Part shown: positions 1-7,581 of the stretch, in pieces
How positions within the stretch are numbered: the first letter of the stretch is position 1
Layout of the letters: each line of letters opens with the position of its first letter
Assembly: GCA_014380365.1 (NCBI GenBank)
Contig: JACMJZ010000012.1
Coordinates: 186,001 to 250,000 of the forward strand
Reading direction: 5' to 3'
Source of the DNA: Pyrinomonadaceae bacterium
Lineage (GTDB): Bacteria; Acidobacteriota; Blastocatellia; Pyrinomonadales; Pyrinomonadaceae
Length of the DNA: 64,000 bases
Translations under genes and position numbers: made by a program
Notes under the pieces: generated by a model
What the model saw: only the letters and a program-made list of their open reading frames with translations
Told to the model about the DNA's origin: nothing
Database searches by the model: none

Positions 1-2
1 CT

Positions 3-1340
3 TTCAACGGCATGATCGTACTCGACGGCCTGCGTCTGGGTTTCACCTTCGTATTCCTGATCGTGTCTGCCCTGACGCTTTTGATTTCGATGGTTTGGGT
101 CGAAAGCGAAAAGTTACCGGCCGGCGAGTTTCATTCACTTCTCATGTTTGCCACCGCCGGCATGATGTTCATGGCCTCGGCGGGCGACCTGGTAATTGTA
201 TTCCTCGGCCTGGAAATCCTGTCTATCGCCACTTACGTAATGTGTGGCTTTCGCCGGACTGACGTTCGCGCGAACGAGTCGTCAATGAAGTATTTCATTC
301 TCGGATCGTTTTCTTCAGCGTTCCTGCTTTACGGCATTGCGCTTACCTACGGCGCCACATCCACCGCCGCTGGGCTGCCGGGCACTACGAACATCGCCGA
401 GATAGCCAGGCGAATTCCCGAGGCGCAGTTCCCACTGTTGCTGTTTGCGGGCGCCGCGATGATGCTTGTGGGTTTCGGATTCAAGATTGCTACCGCGCCA
501 TTTCATGTTTGGACTCCGGACGTTTATGAGGGCGCACCCACGCCTGTTACAGCATTCATGGCGGCAGGGCCCAAGGCGGCGGGCTTCGCATCCTTTCTGC
601 GCGTGTTTGTCTTCGCGTTCCCTTTTGTAGTTGCCGGCCCGGCGACGATTGGAAGCCAAATTCATCAAGCCTGGTTGTGGGCTCTAGTCGCCCTGGCAGT
701 TGCTACCATGACAGTCGGCAACGTGGTGGCGATCACGCAGAACAACGTGAAGCGGATGCTTGCTTATTCTTCAATCGCGCACGCCGGGTACGCGGTGGTG
801 GGATTTATTGCGGCCGGAGCTGCACCGGACTTTGAACATCGTGATGCGGCCATTAGCGCGGTCATCTTTTATCTGCTGACTTACGCGGTGATGAACCTCG
901 GCGCTTTCGCCGTGGTGCAAATGATCGCGCGCGCCGGCGATCGCCGCACCGAGGTCGAAGACTATAGCGGCATCGGCTTTCAATCGCCCTGGCTGGCATT
1001 TGCGTTGTCGTTGTTTCTATTGAGCCTGCTCGGCATGCCGCTCACCGCTGGCTTCATCGGGAAGGTAATGGTATTTCGGGCCGCACTCGACCAGGGCTAT
1101 TTCGTGCTCGTCGTTGTTGGAGTCCTAAACACCGCAGTCTCCGCTTATTACTACCTACGCTTGATCATCGTTATGTTCTTCCGCGAACGCACCACAGCCT
1201 GGGACGCGCCGCGCATTCCTGCGAGCATCGGCATCGTGTTAGTACTAACTATCCTCGGTGTGTTCTACCTTGGTTTGTTCCCTGGCCGCGTGATCAATGC
1301 GATCCAAACCAAACCGGCGATGTCGGTTTCGATGAAATAG
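3..1340 (+). CDS. nuoN: NADH-quinone oxidoreductase subunit N (5' partial)
   Basis: This is a proton-pumping membrane subunit of respiratory complex I. The reading frame is open to the left edge, so the N-terminus (roughly the first 40-60 residues, by comparison with the usual 480-500) lies outside the window. The visible 446 residues are almost entirely hydrophobic helices. They carry the antiporter-type signature with a lysine before the APFHVWTPDVYEGAP block (about bases 485-540) and a second conserved lysine in NNVKRMLAYSSIAHAGY (about 745-790), the residues used in the proton channel of NuoL/M/N proteins. The short APFHxWxPDVYxGAP form is typical of NuoN rather than NuoL or NuoM. Upstream nuo genes are expected just outside the window. 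Identification is firm; only the start is missing. Confidence 0.96.
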   Translation, partial: FNGMIVLDGLRLGFTFVFLIVSALTLLISMVWVESEKLPAGEFHSLLMFATAGMMFMASAGDLVIVFLGLEILSIATYVMCGFRRTDVRANESSMKYFILGSFSSAFLLYGIALTYGATSTAAGLPGTTNIAEIARRIPEAQFPLLLFAGAAMMLVGFGFKIATAPFHVWTPDVYEGAPTPVTAFMAAGPKAAGFASFLRVFVFAFPFVVAGPATIGSQIHQAWLWALVALAVATMTVGNVVAITQNNVKRMLAYSSIAHAGYAVVGFIAAGAAPDFEHRDAAISAVIFYLLTYAVMNLGAFAVVQMIARAGDRRTEVEDYSGIGFQSPWLAFALSLFLLSLLGMPLTAGFIGKVMVFRAALDQGYFVLVVVGVLNTAVSAYYYLRLIIVMFFRERTTAWDAPRIPASIGIVLVLTILGVFYLGLFPGRVINAIQTKPAMSVSMK

Positions 1341-1430
1341 TGCCGTGAATCCTGTCAGCAACGCTGCGGTAGTAAAGGTAAGTACCGTCTGCGGTTGCGG
1401 GCGGGTGCGTAGCTTCGGCCAGAAACACCT

Positions 1431-1958
1431 ATGACCCACCCGCTGCCGCAGGTGGCACTGACAACACTCCAGACCATGAATGCTGAAGAATACGCTGCGC
1501 AAGTGAAAGGCGAACTCGCCGACGCCTGGCTGCCTCATATCTATCGCGAGCGCATCCGCACTCTCCGTACGCGCTCCTACAACTTCGCCGGCCTGACCAG
1601 TAAAGCCCGCCTGGAGATACAGCACACGCTGCTGGGTGTGGAACTGAAGATCGGCAGGAAACGCCTGCTCTGTCCTGATCTGGCGACCGCGCGTTATCTT
1701 GCGGTCTTCGCGCGTGCCGGGTGCGCAGAAGTGGCAGTCCCCTACGACATCACAAGGATTTCGCAGCTTGCCGATGAGCTTGAGTCTTCATGGCATCGGA
1801 TGTTTCTAATCGCCGAGCACAACGCGAAGGATCAATCAGAAACGCTCAAAGCGCGGATCCGAAGGGTGCTGATCGGAACAGTAAGAGCAGAGATTCTGGC
1901 AGCCGGCGCGGGAACTTCAGTCCCTGAGTTTAGACAGAGTACGAAACAACGAACCTAA
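1431..1958 (+). CDS. Hypothetical protein, 175 aa
   Basis: This is a soluble protein without signal peptide or membrane segment that I do not recognise. The first 15 residues look less protein-like than the rest. An internal ATG at 1476 (protein beginning MNAEEYAAQVKGEL) may be the true start; neither start has a clear Shine-Dalgarno sequence. The central part (LEIQHTLLGVELKIGRKRLLC and the following alternating hydrophobic segment) looks like an alpha/beta core, and the tail is basic. It lies 90 bp downstream of nuoN in the same direction and could be co-transcribed, but nothing in it suggests a role in complex I. Base composition resembles its neighbours, so it is probably a real lineage-specific gene. 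Confidence 0.6.
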   Translation: MTHPLPQVALTTLQTMNAEEYAAQVKGELADAWLPHIYRERIRTLRTRSYNFAGLTSKARLEIQHTLLGVELKIGRKRLLCPDLATARYLAVFARAGCAEVAVPYDITRISQLADELESSWHRMFLIAEHNAKDQSETLKARIRRVLIGTVRAEILAAGAGTSVPEFRQSTKQRT

Positions 1959-2000
1959 AGGGCCGCGAGAGACTGAATTTTGGCTCAGCAATTAGATCAA

Positions 2001-2065
2001 AACCGGGACGGTGGCGACTGGGTACTTCGTCCCCAGTGCAGCCACCCGGTCGCTACCGCTCCCGC
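2001..2065. repeat. Palindromic intergenic repeat, family P
   Basis: The left arm at 2001-2025 and right arm at 2041-2065 are imperfect inverted copies (ACCGGGACGGTGGCGACTGG against the complement of CCCGGTCGCTACCGCTCCCG). The centre contains a smaller hairpin with a TTCG loop. It begins 42 bp after the stop of the upstream gene. The remainder of 1959-2140 shows no other feature I can support. Confidence 0.7.
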
Positions 2066-2140
2066 ACTTAGTAAATATGTGCCCGCGCTGAAACTTGCCA
2101 CTTGCGTTAAAACAGAGTTCGAAGTTTAATAGTCCGCAAC

Positions 2141-3082
2141 ATGATTGAAGAGCTCAGGGAAGTCTTAGTCGCCGAACCGCCGCCAGCCGATCCAGTCGCT
2201 ACGTTGCCGTTTCCTTTCAACCAACACACCTTCTGCCGTTACGAACCAATCGAGAAGCGCGTCGAACAGGCGCGTGTGCTGGTGGTTGACAGTTTGTTGC
2301 GCGATGAAGACGACCTCTCAGAGGTGGCGCGCGCTGACTGGGGCACCGCTACGCCAATCGAGATCAAGCGCGAGCGGAAAATTGCCGGGATGGCGATGGC
2401 GAATATCCTGAGCAATGTAGAACGGCTGGTAAAGAACCCTGTCACTGAGGTCACCCACCTGGCGTCGATCGCGGCGGCTGCCGAACAGTTTAAGCCAGAC
2501 GCGATCGTGATCAGCGGCACGCTCCGCGATTTCGATTATTACAAACTGGAAGTTATTGAAGCCTTTGGCGAGTTTATCCGCGCGACGAAGATTCCGGTGC
2601 TGGCAATTTGTGGCGGCCATCAACTGGTGGGGCTGAGTTTTGGTGCGCGCGTGATTACGCTTGACCGCCTCGAGCAGCATGAGCAGCGCCTGAATCGTCC
2701 CTTGGAATACCAGTACCGGTTCATTCGGATAACTGATTCCAAGGATGCCATCTTCCGCGGGATGGCTAATCCCAGTTCAGGCGTTTGGCAGGATTACACC
2801 ACGGAAGCGCGGGTACTGAGAGTTTGGCAAAACCACGGGCTGCAGCTCGATCGAGTGCCGGAAGGTTTTAGTCTCCTCGCTACTTCATATCTCTGCCGTA
2901 ATCAGATGATGGTCAAACGAACCGAAGGCCAGCTCATTTACGCGGTGCAGTTTCACCTGGAAAAGTCTTTTGAAGACTGGAACAAGTCGCGCACCCGCTG
3001 GGAACATCAAAACGAATCCCGCGACGGCCGTATACTATTCGAAAACTTCCTCATGCTGGCTTTAGCGCATCACTCCAGCTAG
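2141..3082 (+). CDS. Class I glutamine amidotransferase-like (peptidase C26/GuaA-type) protein
   Basis: The C-terminal two thirds (about residues 105-300) is a class I glutamine amidotransferase fold. The nucleophile elbow reads VLAICGGHQL with Cys157, and the His/Glu pair is in VQFHLEKSF (His272, Glu274), so the Cys-His-Glu triad is complete. Such domains hydrolyse glutamine or gamma-glutamyl amides. No synthetase or ammonia-accepting domain is attached, so it could be a free-standing gamma-glutamyl hydrolase (C26-like) or a subunit working with a partner. The first ~100 residues are an extra N-terminal region of unknown role. The YbdK-like ligase and ATP-grasp genes that converge on it at 3784-7320 make a gamma-glutamyl substrate attractive, but that link is inference. 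Confidence 0.8.
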   Translation: MIEELREVLVAEPPPADPVATLPFPFNQHTFCRYEPIEKRVEQARVLVVDSLLRDEDDLSEVARADWGTATPIEIKRERKIAGMAMANILSNVERLVKNPVTEVTHLASIAAAAEQFKPDAIVISGTLRDFDYYKLEVIEAFGEFIRATKIPVLAICGGHQLVGLSFGARVITLDRLEQHEQRLNRPLEYQYRFIRITDSKDAIFRGMANPSSGVWQDYTTEARVLRVWQNHGLQLDRVPEGFSLLATSYLCRNQMMVKRTEGQLIYAVQFHLEKSFEDWNKSRTRWEHQNESRDGRILFENFLMLALAHHSS

Positions 3083-3118
3083 CTTCATCAGCAGCCACAA
3101 ACATCTGAATACGGCACG

Positions 3119-3778
3119 ATGACAAGAAGTGCATTGACAGAGGTGGCCCTCTCGACAGCGGCCAGAGAGCTCGCCGGGCGTGATAAAGATCTGGCCGCGA
3201 TTCTTGAAAGGTACGGACCGCCGCCGCTGTGGGCCCGCAAGCCCGGCTTTGCCACTCTCGTACACATCATCCTCGAACAACAAGTTTCGCTGGCCTCAGC
3301 AGCTTCCATCTTTGCCCGCGTCAAGAAGAACACGGTTCCTTTCAATCCGACGCGCGTGATTGAGCTGGGTGAAGATCACCTGAAATCGCTTGGATTGACG
3401 CGGCAGAAAACGGCCTATTGCCTGCACCTATCCCAGTCCCTGGCTGAGAAGCGTTTGAAGTTGGCGCAGCTCCGGCAGCTCAACGATGAAGAGGCGAGGG
3501 CGGCATTGATGAGTGTGAAAGGGATTGGGTCGTGGAGTGCGGACATCTACTTGTTGATGGCTTTGCTGCGCCCGGACGTGTGGCCCGCAAACGACCTCGC
3601 GCTGGCCATCGCCGTTCAGCAACTCAAGCAACACCCGCATAGGCCAAACCAGGAACATCTATTCACCATGGCTGAGACCTGGCGACCGTATCGCTCAGTA
3701 GCAGCAAGAATGTTGTGGCAATTTTACCTTGCCCGGCGCGAAGAGAGCCGGGCTAAACGCGGGGCAACTAGGGTCTGA
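3119..3778 (+). CDS. DNA-3-methyladenine glycosylase II, HhH-GPD family
   Basis: This base-excision repair glycosylase is 219 aa, shorter than E. coli AlkA (282 aa) because it lacks the N-terminal TBP-like domain, as in many minimal AlkA/MAG-type enzymes. The helix-hairpin-helix is at residues 132-142 (SVKGIGSWSADIY), followed by the loop with the catalytic aspartate in WPANDLALAI (Asp159). There is no Fe-S cysteine cluster, which argues against EndoIII or MutY. It follows the amidotransferase gene by 36 bp, so the two may share a message, and it converges with the ligase gene, leaving only 5 bp between the stops. A second alkylation-repair protein (AlkD-like) lies at 45217-45903. Confidence 0.88.
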   Translation: MTRSALTEVALSTAARELAGRDKDLAAILERYGPPPLWARKPGFATLVHIILEQQVSLASAASIFARVKKNTVPFNPTRVIELGEDHLKSLGLTRQKTAYCLHLSQSLAEKRLKLAQLRQLNDEEARAALMSVKGIGSWSADIYLLMALLRPDVWPANDLALAIAVQQLKQHPHRPNQEHLFTMAETWRPYRSVAARMLWQFYLARREESRAKRGATRV

Positions 3779-3783
3779 CTGCG

Positions 3784-4947
3784 CTACTTGGATATCGTCG
3801 ACGCCGCGGTGATTGGGCGTGACGCCATGGTGAAGTCCGACGCGACCGGCACATTCTCCATCGTCAACTCAATCAAACGATCGACGACGCTGTTTAGATC
3901 CTTGGTCTCGGCAAACACGCGGAGTTGTTCTTCGGCAGAGGTGCGCCGCTCCAGGATCGTATGAATGTGTTCAATCTCCTTGCGCGACCCAAGTTCATCC
4001 ACCACGTCGTCAACAAAATCCAACAACTCCAGAATCAGATCGCGCGTCGGCACTTCCTTCTGCTTGCCGAAGTCGATCATTTTGCCGTCGATGCCCCAAC
4101 GTACCGCCCGCCACTTGTTCTCCTGGATCAACATCCGGCGATATAAACGAAAACCAAGATTCTTCTCGATCAGTTTGGTGAGCTTGGCAACGATCGCCTG
4201 GAATAGCGCGGCAATGGCAATCGTATCGTCGACGCGGGTTGGAATATCGCAGATGCGAAACTCGAGCGTAGGAAAGATCGGATGCGGCCGCAGGTCCCAC
4301 CAAATCTTCCGGCCGTCGTTGATGCATTTGGTCTTTACCAGGAGGTCAACGTAGCGTTGGAAATTACTATATGAGTCGAAGTGGTCGGGAATGTCGGTGC
4401 GGGGAAACTGTTTGAAAACTTCGGTGCGGTAGGACTTTAGCCCGGTATTGTGCCCCATCCAGAACGGCGACGAAGTAGTCAGCGCCAGCACATGCGGCAG
4501 GAAGTAGCGGGCGGCATTCATAATGTGAATCCGGCGCTCGGGATCCGCGACGCCAACGTGGACATGCAAACCAAAAATCAAAAGCGAGCGGGCGACGTTC
4601 TGCAGTTCCTGCACCAAAAGTTCATATCTTTCGTCGTCATAAATCTTCTGGTCTTCCCAACGCGAGAACGGGTGTGTGGAAGCGGCGACGATTACGAGTC
4701 CGGTCTTCGCCGCCAGGGCGGAGATGATGCTGCGCAAGCGGGTGATGTCCGCACGCGCCTCCTGAATGTTTTTGCAGATCCCGGTGCCCACCTCGATCAT
4801 TGACTGGATCATCTCGGGTTTGATCTGCTCGCCAAGAATCATCTTCCCTTCCTCGAGAAACTCGGAGACGTGGCTACGCAGTTCCCGGGTGTGTGGGTCG
4901 ACAATCTGAAACTCTTCTTCAATTCCCAGAGTGAATTGGTCAAACAT
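3784..4947 (-). CDS. YbdK-type carboxylate-amine ligase (GCS2 family)
   Basis: This is a member of the glutamate-cysteine ligase 2 superfamily (COG2170). The N-terminus FTLGIEEEFQIVDP holds the acidic metal/ATP-binding glutamates of the family. Other family blocks are HVHVGVADPERR, a stretch ending in YSNFQRYVDLL, and PHPIFPTLEFRICD. At 387 aa it matches the usual YbdK length (about 370-380). Family members join a carboxylate, usually glutamate, to an amine with ATP; E. coli YbdK has weak glutamate-cysteine ligase activity and its natural substrate is not settled. The start ATG has GGGAG nine bases upstream. It is the last gene of a minus-strand run starting with a circularly permuted ATP-grasp enzyme, which suggests a joint role in making a small peptide or amide. 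Confidence 0.88.
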   Translation of the reverse strand: MFDQFTLGIEEEFQIVDPHTRELRSHVSEFLEEGKMILGEQIKPEMIQSMIEVGTGICKNIQEARADITRLRSIISALAAKTGLVIVAASTHPFSRWEDQKIYDDERYELLVQELQNVARSLLIFGLHVHVGVADPERRIHIMNAARYFLPHVLALTTSSPFWMGHNTGLKSYRTEVFKQFPRTDIPDHFDSYSNFQRYVDLLVKTKCINDGRKIWWDLRPHPIFPTLEFRICDIPTRVDDTIAIAALFQAIVAKLTKLIEKNLGFRLYRRMLIQENKWRAVRWGIDGKMIDFGKQKEVPTRDLILELLDFVDDVVDELGSRKEIEHIHTILERRTSAEEQLRVFAETKDLNSVVDRLIELTMENVPVASDFTMASRPITAASTISK

Positions 4948-4980
4948 AAGAGTTGCTCCCTTTTGCGCGAGTGTGACCGC

Positions 4981-5529
4981 TCAAGCCTTTAAGCCTTGCT
5001 GAATCATGCGCCAATCAGGCTTCACTTTGCTGAACACTTCGTGTCGCAAGTGCAGCCAGGCACCGACAGGCGAATGAATTGGGTTGTAAAGATCGAAGTG
5101 CAGCGACCACTTGCGTGGCGTTCCGTCTACGTAGAGGAAATGCAGCACAGACCTGGCCCGCCCTTTTTCGTAAAATCCACCGTCCGTGTTTCGGTGGTTG
5201 GCGAATAGCGTCGTGAAATCCTTTCGCCGCGGTAGAGTGGACTCAAGCATGGGCGAGGCCGTAAATTCAAGGCCCACACCGCCCTCGCCCCAGACGTTAC
5301 TTATTCCGATAACCAGCGGCCACAAATCCTTTGCTCGCAGCCGCGACAGAATCAGGAACAACGATTGTTGGGCGGCGACTGAAAGCACCTCGAAGGCCTC
5401 TTCATCGCTGGGCTTCTCCCACATTCCGACCAGTTTACCGCTCAAAGCTTCACGGTCTTCGCTGGAGATGTCATTCCATCGCAGATGTTCAACTGGCGAT
5501 GTCTTCAATTCCACTTCTGCCAAGTCCAT
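4981..5529 (-). CDS. Hypothetical protein, 182 aa
   Basis: I do not recognise this soluble protein. It has no signal peptide and is rich in Trp, Arg and His, with a C-terminal half of alternating beta-like segments (VLHFLYVDGTPRKWSLHFDL). The ATG at 5529 is preferred over a TTG two codons upstream. It starts inside the 3' end of the PilZ gene (41 bp overlap), pointing to translational coupling. It ends 33 bp before the YbdK-type ligase. The layout makes it part of the ATP-grasp/PilZ/ligase operon, so a substrate-handling or regulatory role there is possible, but the sequence itself gives no function. Confidence 0.7.
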   Translation of the reverse strand: MDLAEVELKTSPVEHLRWNDISSEDREALSGKLVGMWEKPSDEEAFEVLSVAAQQSLFLILSRLRAKDLWPLVIGISNVWGEGGVGLEFTASPMLESTLPRRKDFTTLFANHRNTDGGFYEKGRARSVLHFLYVDGTPRKWSLHFDLYNPIHSPVGAWLHLRHEVFSKVKPDWRMIQQGLKA

Positions 5530-5845
5530 TTTCAATCAAAGCGCGGTTCTCGTCGGAGAGGCTTTGAAACCTCAGACCCACGCCGCGTCCCGGGTTATTG
5601 TAAACAACTTCGGCGTTGGCCACGATTTGCTTTCCATCGCCGAAAGGAATGCGGACGAGAAGTACGGAACCTTCAGGCAGGACTGCCTGAGTGTTCATGT
5701 AAAAGCCGCCCGCGCTGATGTCTTTCGTGCTGGCGACGCCGGTCGCGTCTTTGCCATCAAAAAACACGTCCACGATTAATCTGGAACGATCATACCGTCG
5801 CCTATCGTCTGGCGCCGGACCACCCTCTCCAAGCTCATCAAGCAC
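5489..5845 (-). CDS. PilZ domain protein
   Basis: This is a single-domain protein with the PilZ c-di-GMP-binding signatures: the RRRYDRSR block (RxxxR motif) near the N-terminus and TKDISAGGFYM ((D/N)xSxxG motif) about 30 residues later, followed by the beta-barrel strands ending VGLRFQSLS. A TTG at 5911 would give 22 extra residues, but a GTG at 5845 has GAGGAGG eight bases upstream and is the better start, giving 118 aa. The bound nucleotide would be expected to change how it interacts with a partner. It sits between an ATP-grasp enzyme and a carboxylate-amine ligase, so c-di-GMP control of that pathway is a reasonable but untested idea. Confidence 0.85.
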   Translation of the reverse strand: MLDELGEGGPAPDDRRRYDRSRLIVDVFFDGKDATGVASTKDISAGGFYMNTQAVLPEGSVLLVRIPFGDGKQIVANAEVVYNNPGRGVGLRFQSLSDENRALIENGLGRSGIEDIAS

Positions 5846-5967
5846 TGCTGGGGCCTCCTCAAGTAACCTGAAGTTTGATCGGTTTATTGTACACGCTTTG
5901 CAGCGATCCAAGTCCAGACTCGAACTCTCTGCAGTCGTCCCAACTCTATAGCGGCGTCCCTCCCCTA

Positions 5968-7320
5968 CTATCGCTCGCTGATGATAAACGTGGGAACCAT
6001 CCCGCCGCCCGAGCTTACATTCGCGAGCTCCGAAAACGAGAGCCTGGTAAAGGCCGATCGAACCTTACCGTTGAAGAGCAGTGGATCCAAATCGACAAGC
6101 TGCTCCGCAAAATCAATCGAGCCGTCGTCTTGAAGCGCGGGAAATGTTTCGCGCGCGGTTGGCACCCGTTCCTGTACCAGATAATCGCCGTCGGCGACGG
6201 CCGCCTGCAAGGCCTCATTCCAGACGCTTTGATCCGCGTTCCAGCCGATTGTAATTCCATGGCCGCCGTAGTCGTCATTTGGCTTTAGAACCAGCTTCTC
6301 CTTGTTTGCCGCAACATATTCGAGCAGGTCCACTTCTTTACCGGCGTAGTCGCTCTTTTCCGCCCGCACCAGGCGGGTCCATGGCACATGTGCGCGTATC
6401 GCCTCTTGCTCGGCGGCAGTGAACAGATGTGCCCGGCGATGGTCGGTCAAAACCGCAAACAGCGCTTTCTTATGGATCAGCTTCGAGCGGAAACTGTTCA
6501 CCATACAGATGGCGCCGGCGCGATAGGCGTCAAGGAGCGCCGGGGCCTCATTGATGATGGGCAGATACTCGTTGACCAGCAAGCGCTTGTAAACGATATC
6601 GATCTGACGGTCACCCACGCTTAGCCGGTTGTTCTCAAACACTAATTCCTGCGGCGTGCAAATTGTTGTTGGATAACCCTGCTGTTCAAAGAATTCTTTG
6701 AAGAGTTCAAACTCGCTCTGGGTTGGCCTGTCCGGCAAGTCGACGATGGCAATCTGCGGCACGCCGTCCGGCTTGCGTCCCAGAAACTCTTCATAGGAAT
6801 CAAGCAGCACATCCAGCATGAAACGGCTTCCGTAAAGCGGGCGGACGTTATACGACTCTCCAAACTTCTGCATTACCGGCAGCTTCGAGAAGATATCGTA
6901 TGCGGCGTCTACGTACGCGATGCCTGCCGGGCTCTCGCCGTTGAGTTCAACAAAACTGTAGGCGGTGTCGGTAAGAAACGAGTCGAGCCTGGCGGTAGGC
7001 GAAACGGCACGGTAACCCGGATCGATGCTGATGAGGTCACGCTCAATCTCCGTCAAGCCCAGGTCGACAATTAGCGAATCGTCGGTGATCGCTGCGTCCT
7101 TAACCTTTTCGATCGCGGCCCAGACCGTCTCACAGGATCGGCAGATGCGGGCGAAGTCTTCTTCAGTGACAAAATGGGGGCGCAGGTAAGGTGAAAGCCG
7201 GCGTCCGCCGAAGATCAACTTCGCCTGCTCCAACCCCTCATCCAACATTTTGCGAGACGACTCCGCGAGATCATCGTCGCGGAGCAAGTCGTGATAGCGG
7301 GAAACGGCCTCGTGCACCAT
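5968..7320 (-). CDS. Circularly permuted ATP-grasp protein
   Basis: This is a 450-aa enzyme resembling the circularly permuted ATP-grasp group (COG2308/DUF407-like), which activates a carboxylate as acyl phosphate and joins it to an amine. Visible ATP-grasp elements are KLVLKPNDDYGGHGITIGW (lysine and glycine-rich lid) and DYLVQERV (adenine-contacting strand) in the C-terminal third, with an acidic/Asn metal site in SFVELNGESPAGI near residue 140 in the permuted position. The open frame begins at 7422, but the ATG at 7320 fits better because the upstream 34 residues are basic and unlike the family, and an AGAAG lies before it. It is the first gene of the four-gene minus-strand unit ending with the YbdK-type ligase. 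The substrate is unknown. Confidence 0.82.
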   Translation of the reverse strand: MVHEAVSRYHDLLRDDDLAESSRKMLDEGLEQAKLIFGGRRLSPYLRPHFVTEEDFARICRSCETVWAAIEKVKDAAITDDSLIVDLGLTEIERDLISIDPGYRAVSPTARLDSFLTDTAYSFVELNGESPAGIAYVDAAYDIFSKLPVMQKFGESYNVRPLYGSRFMLDVLLDSYEEFLGRKPDGVPQIAIVDLPDRPTQSEFELFKEFFEQQGYPTTICTPQELVFENNRLSVGDRQIDIVYKRLLVNEYLPIINEAPALLDAYRAGAICMVNSFRSKLIHKKALFAVLTDHRRAHLFTAAEQEAIRAHVPWTRLVRAEKSDYAGKEVDLLEYVAANKEKLVLKPNDDYGGHGITIGWNADQSVWNEALQAAVADGDYLVQERVPTARETFPALQDDGSIDFAEQLVDLDPLLFNGKVRSAFTRLSFSELANVSSGGGMVPTFIISER

Positions 7321-7456
7321 AGAAGCAACAATTCTTCTGAGTCGAGATTTGCCAGCTTGCCGGCTCGATTTCGCCGGAACAGCGATAATTCTGGAGGGGT
7401 TTAGAGTATCACAGCCGGTCAAAAGGCGGCCACGATCAAGTTTGGAGTTGATTCAT

Positions 7457-7532
7457 CGGGGCAGTAGCCCAAGCGTAAGCACGGGCGTTCTCACAACTTA
7501 ACGCCCTCCCTCACGGTCGGGCTACTGCCCCG
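7457..7532. repeat. Palindromic intergenic repeat, family A (copy 1)
   Basis: Perfect 14-bp inverted arms (CGGGGCAGTAGCCC at 7457-7470 and its complement at 7519-7532) enclose an inner stem GGGCGTT/AACGCCC and the family word CCCTCCCTCACGGTCGGGC. Other copies of the family are at 9346, 44059 and 55995. It lies between two minus-strand genes, 50 bp past the end of the PDZ gene. Confidence 0.8.
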
Positions 7533-7581
7533 TTAGTCGGGCGAGTCAAACGCACAGATAGGACAGAACAGAATGTCGGTT

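Noticed and set aside
5186-5779. 197-codon plus-strand frame across the PilZ region
   Set aside because: It overlaps two better minus-strand genes, one with a recognised domain.
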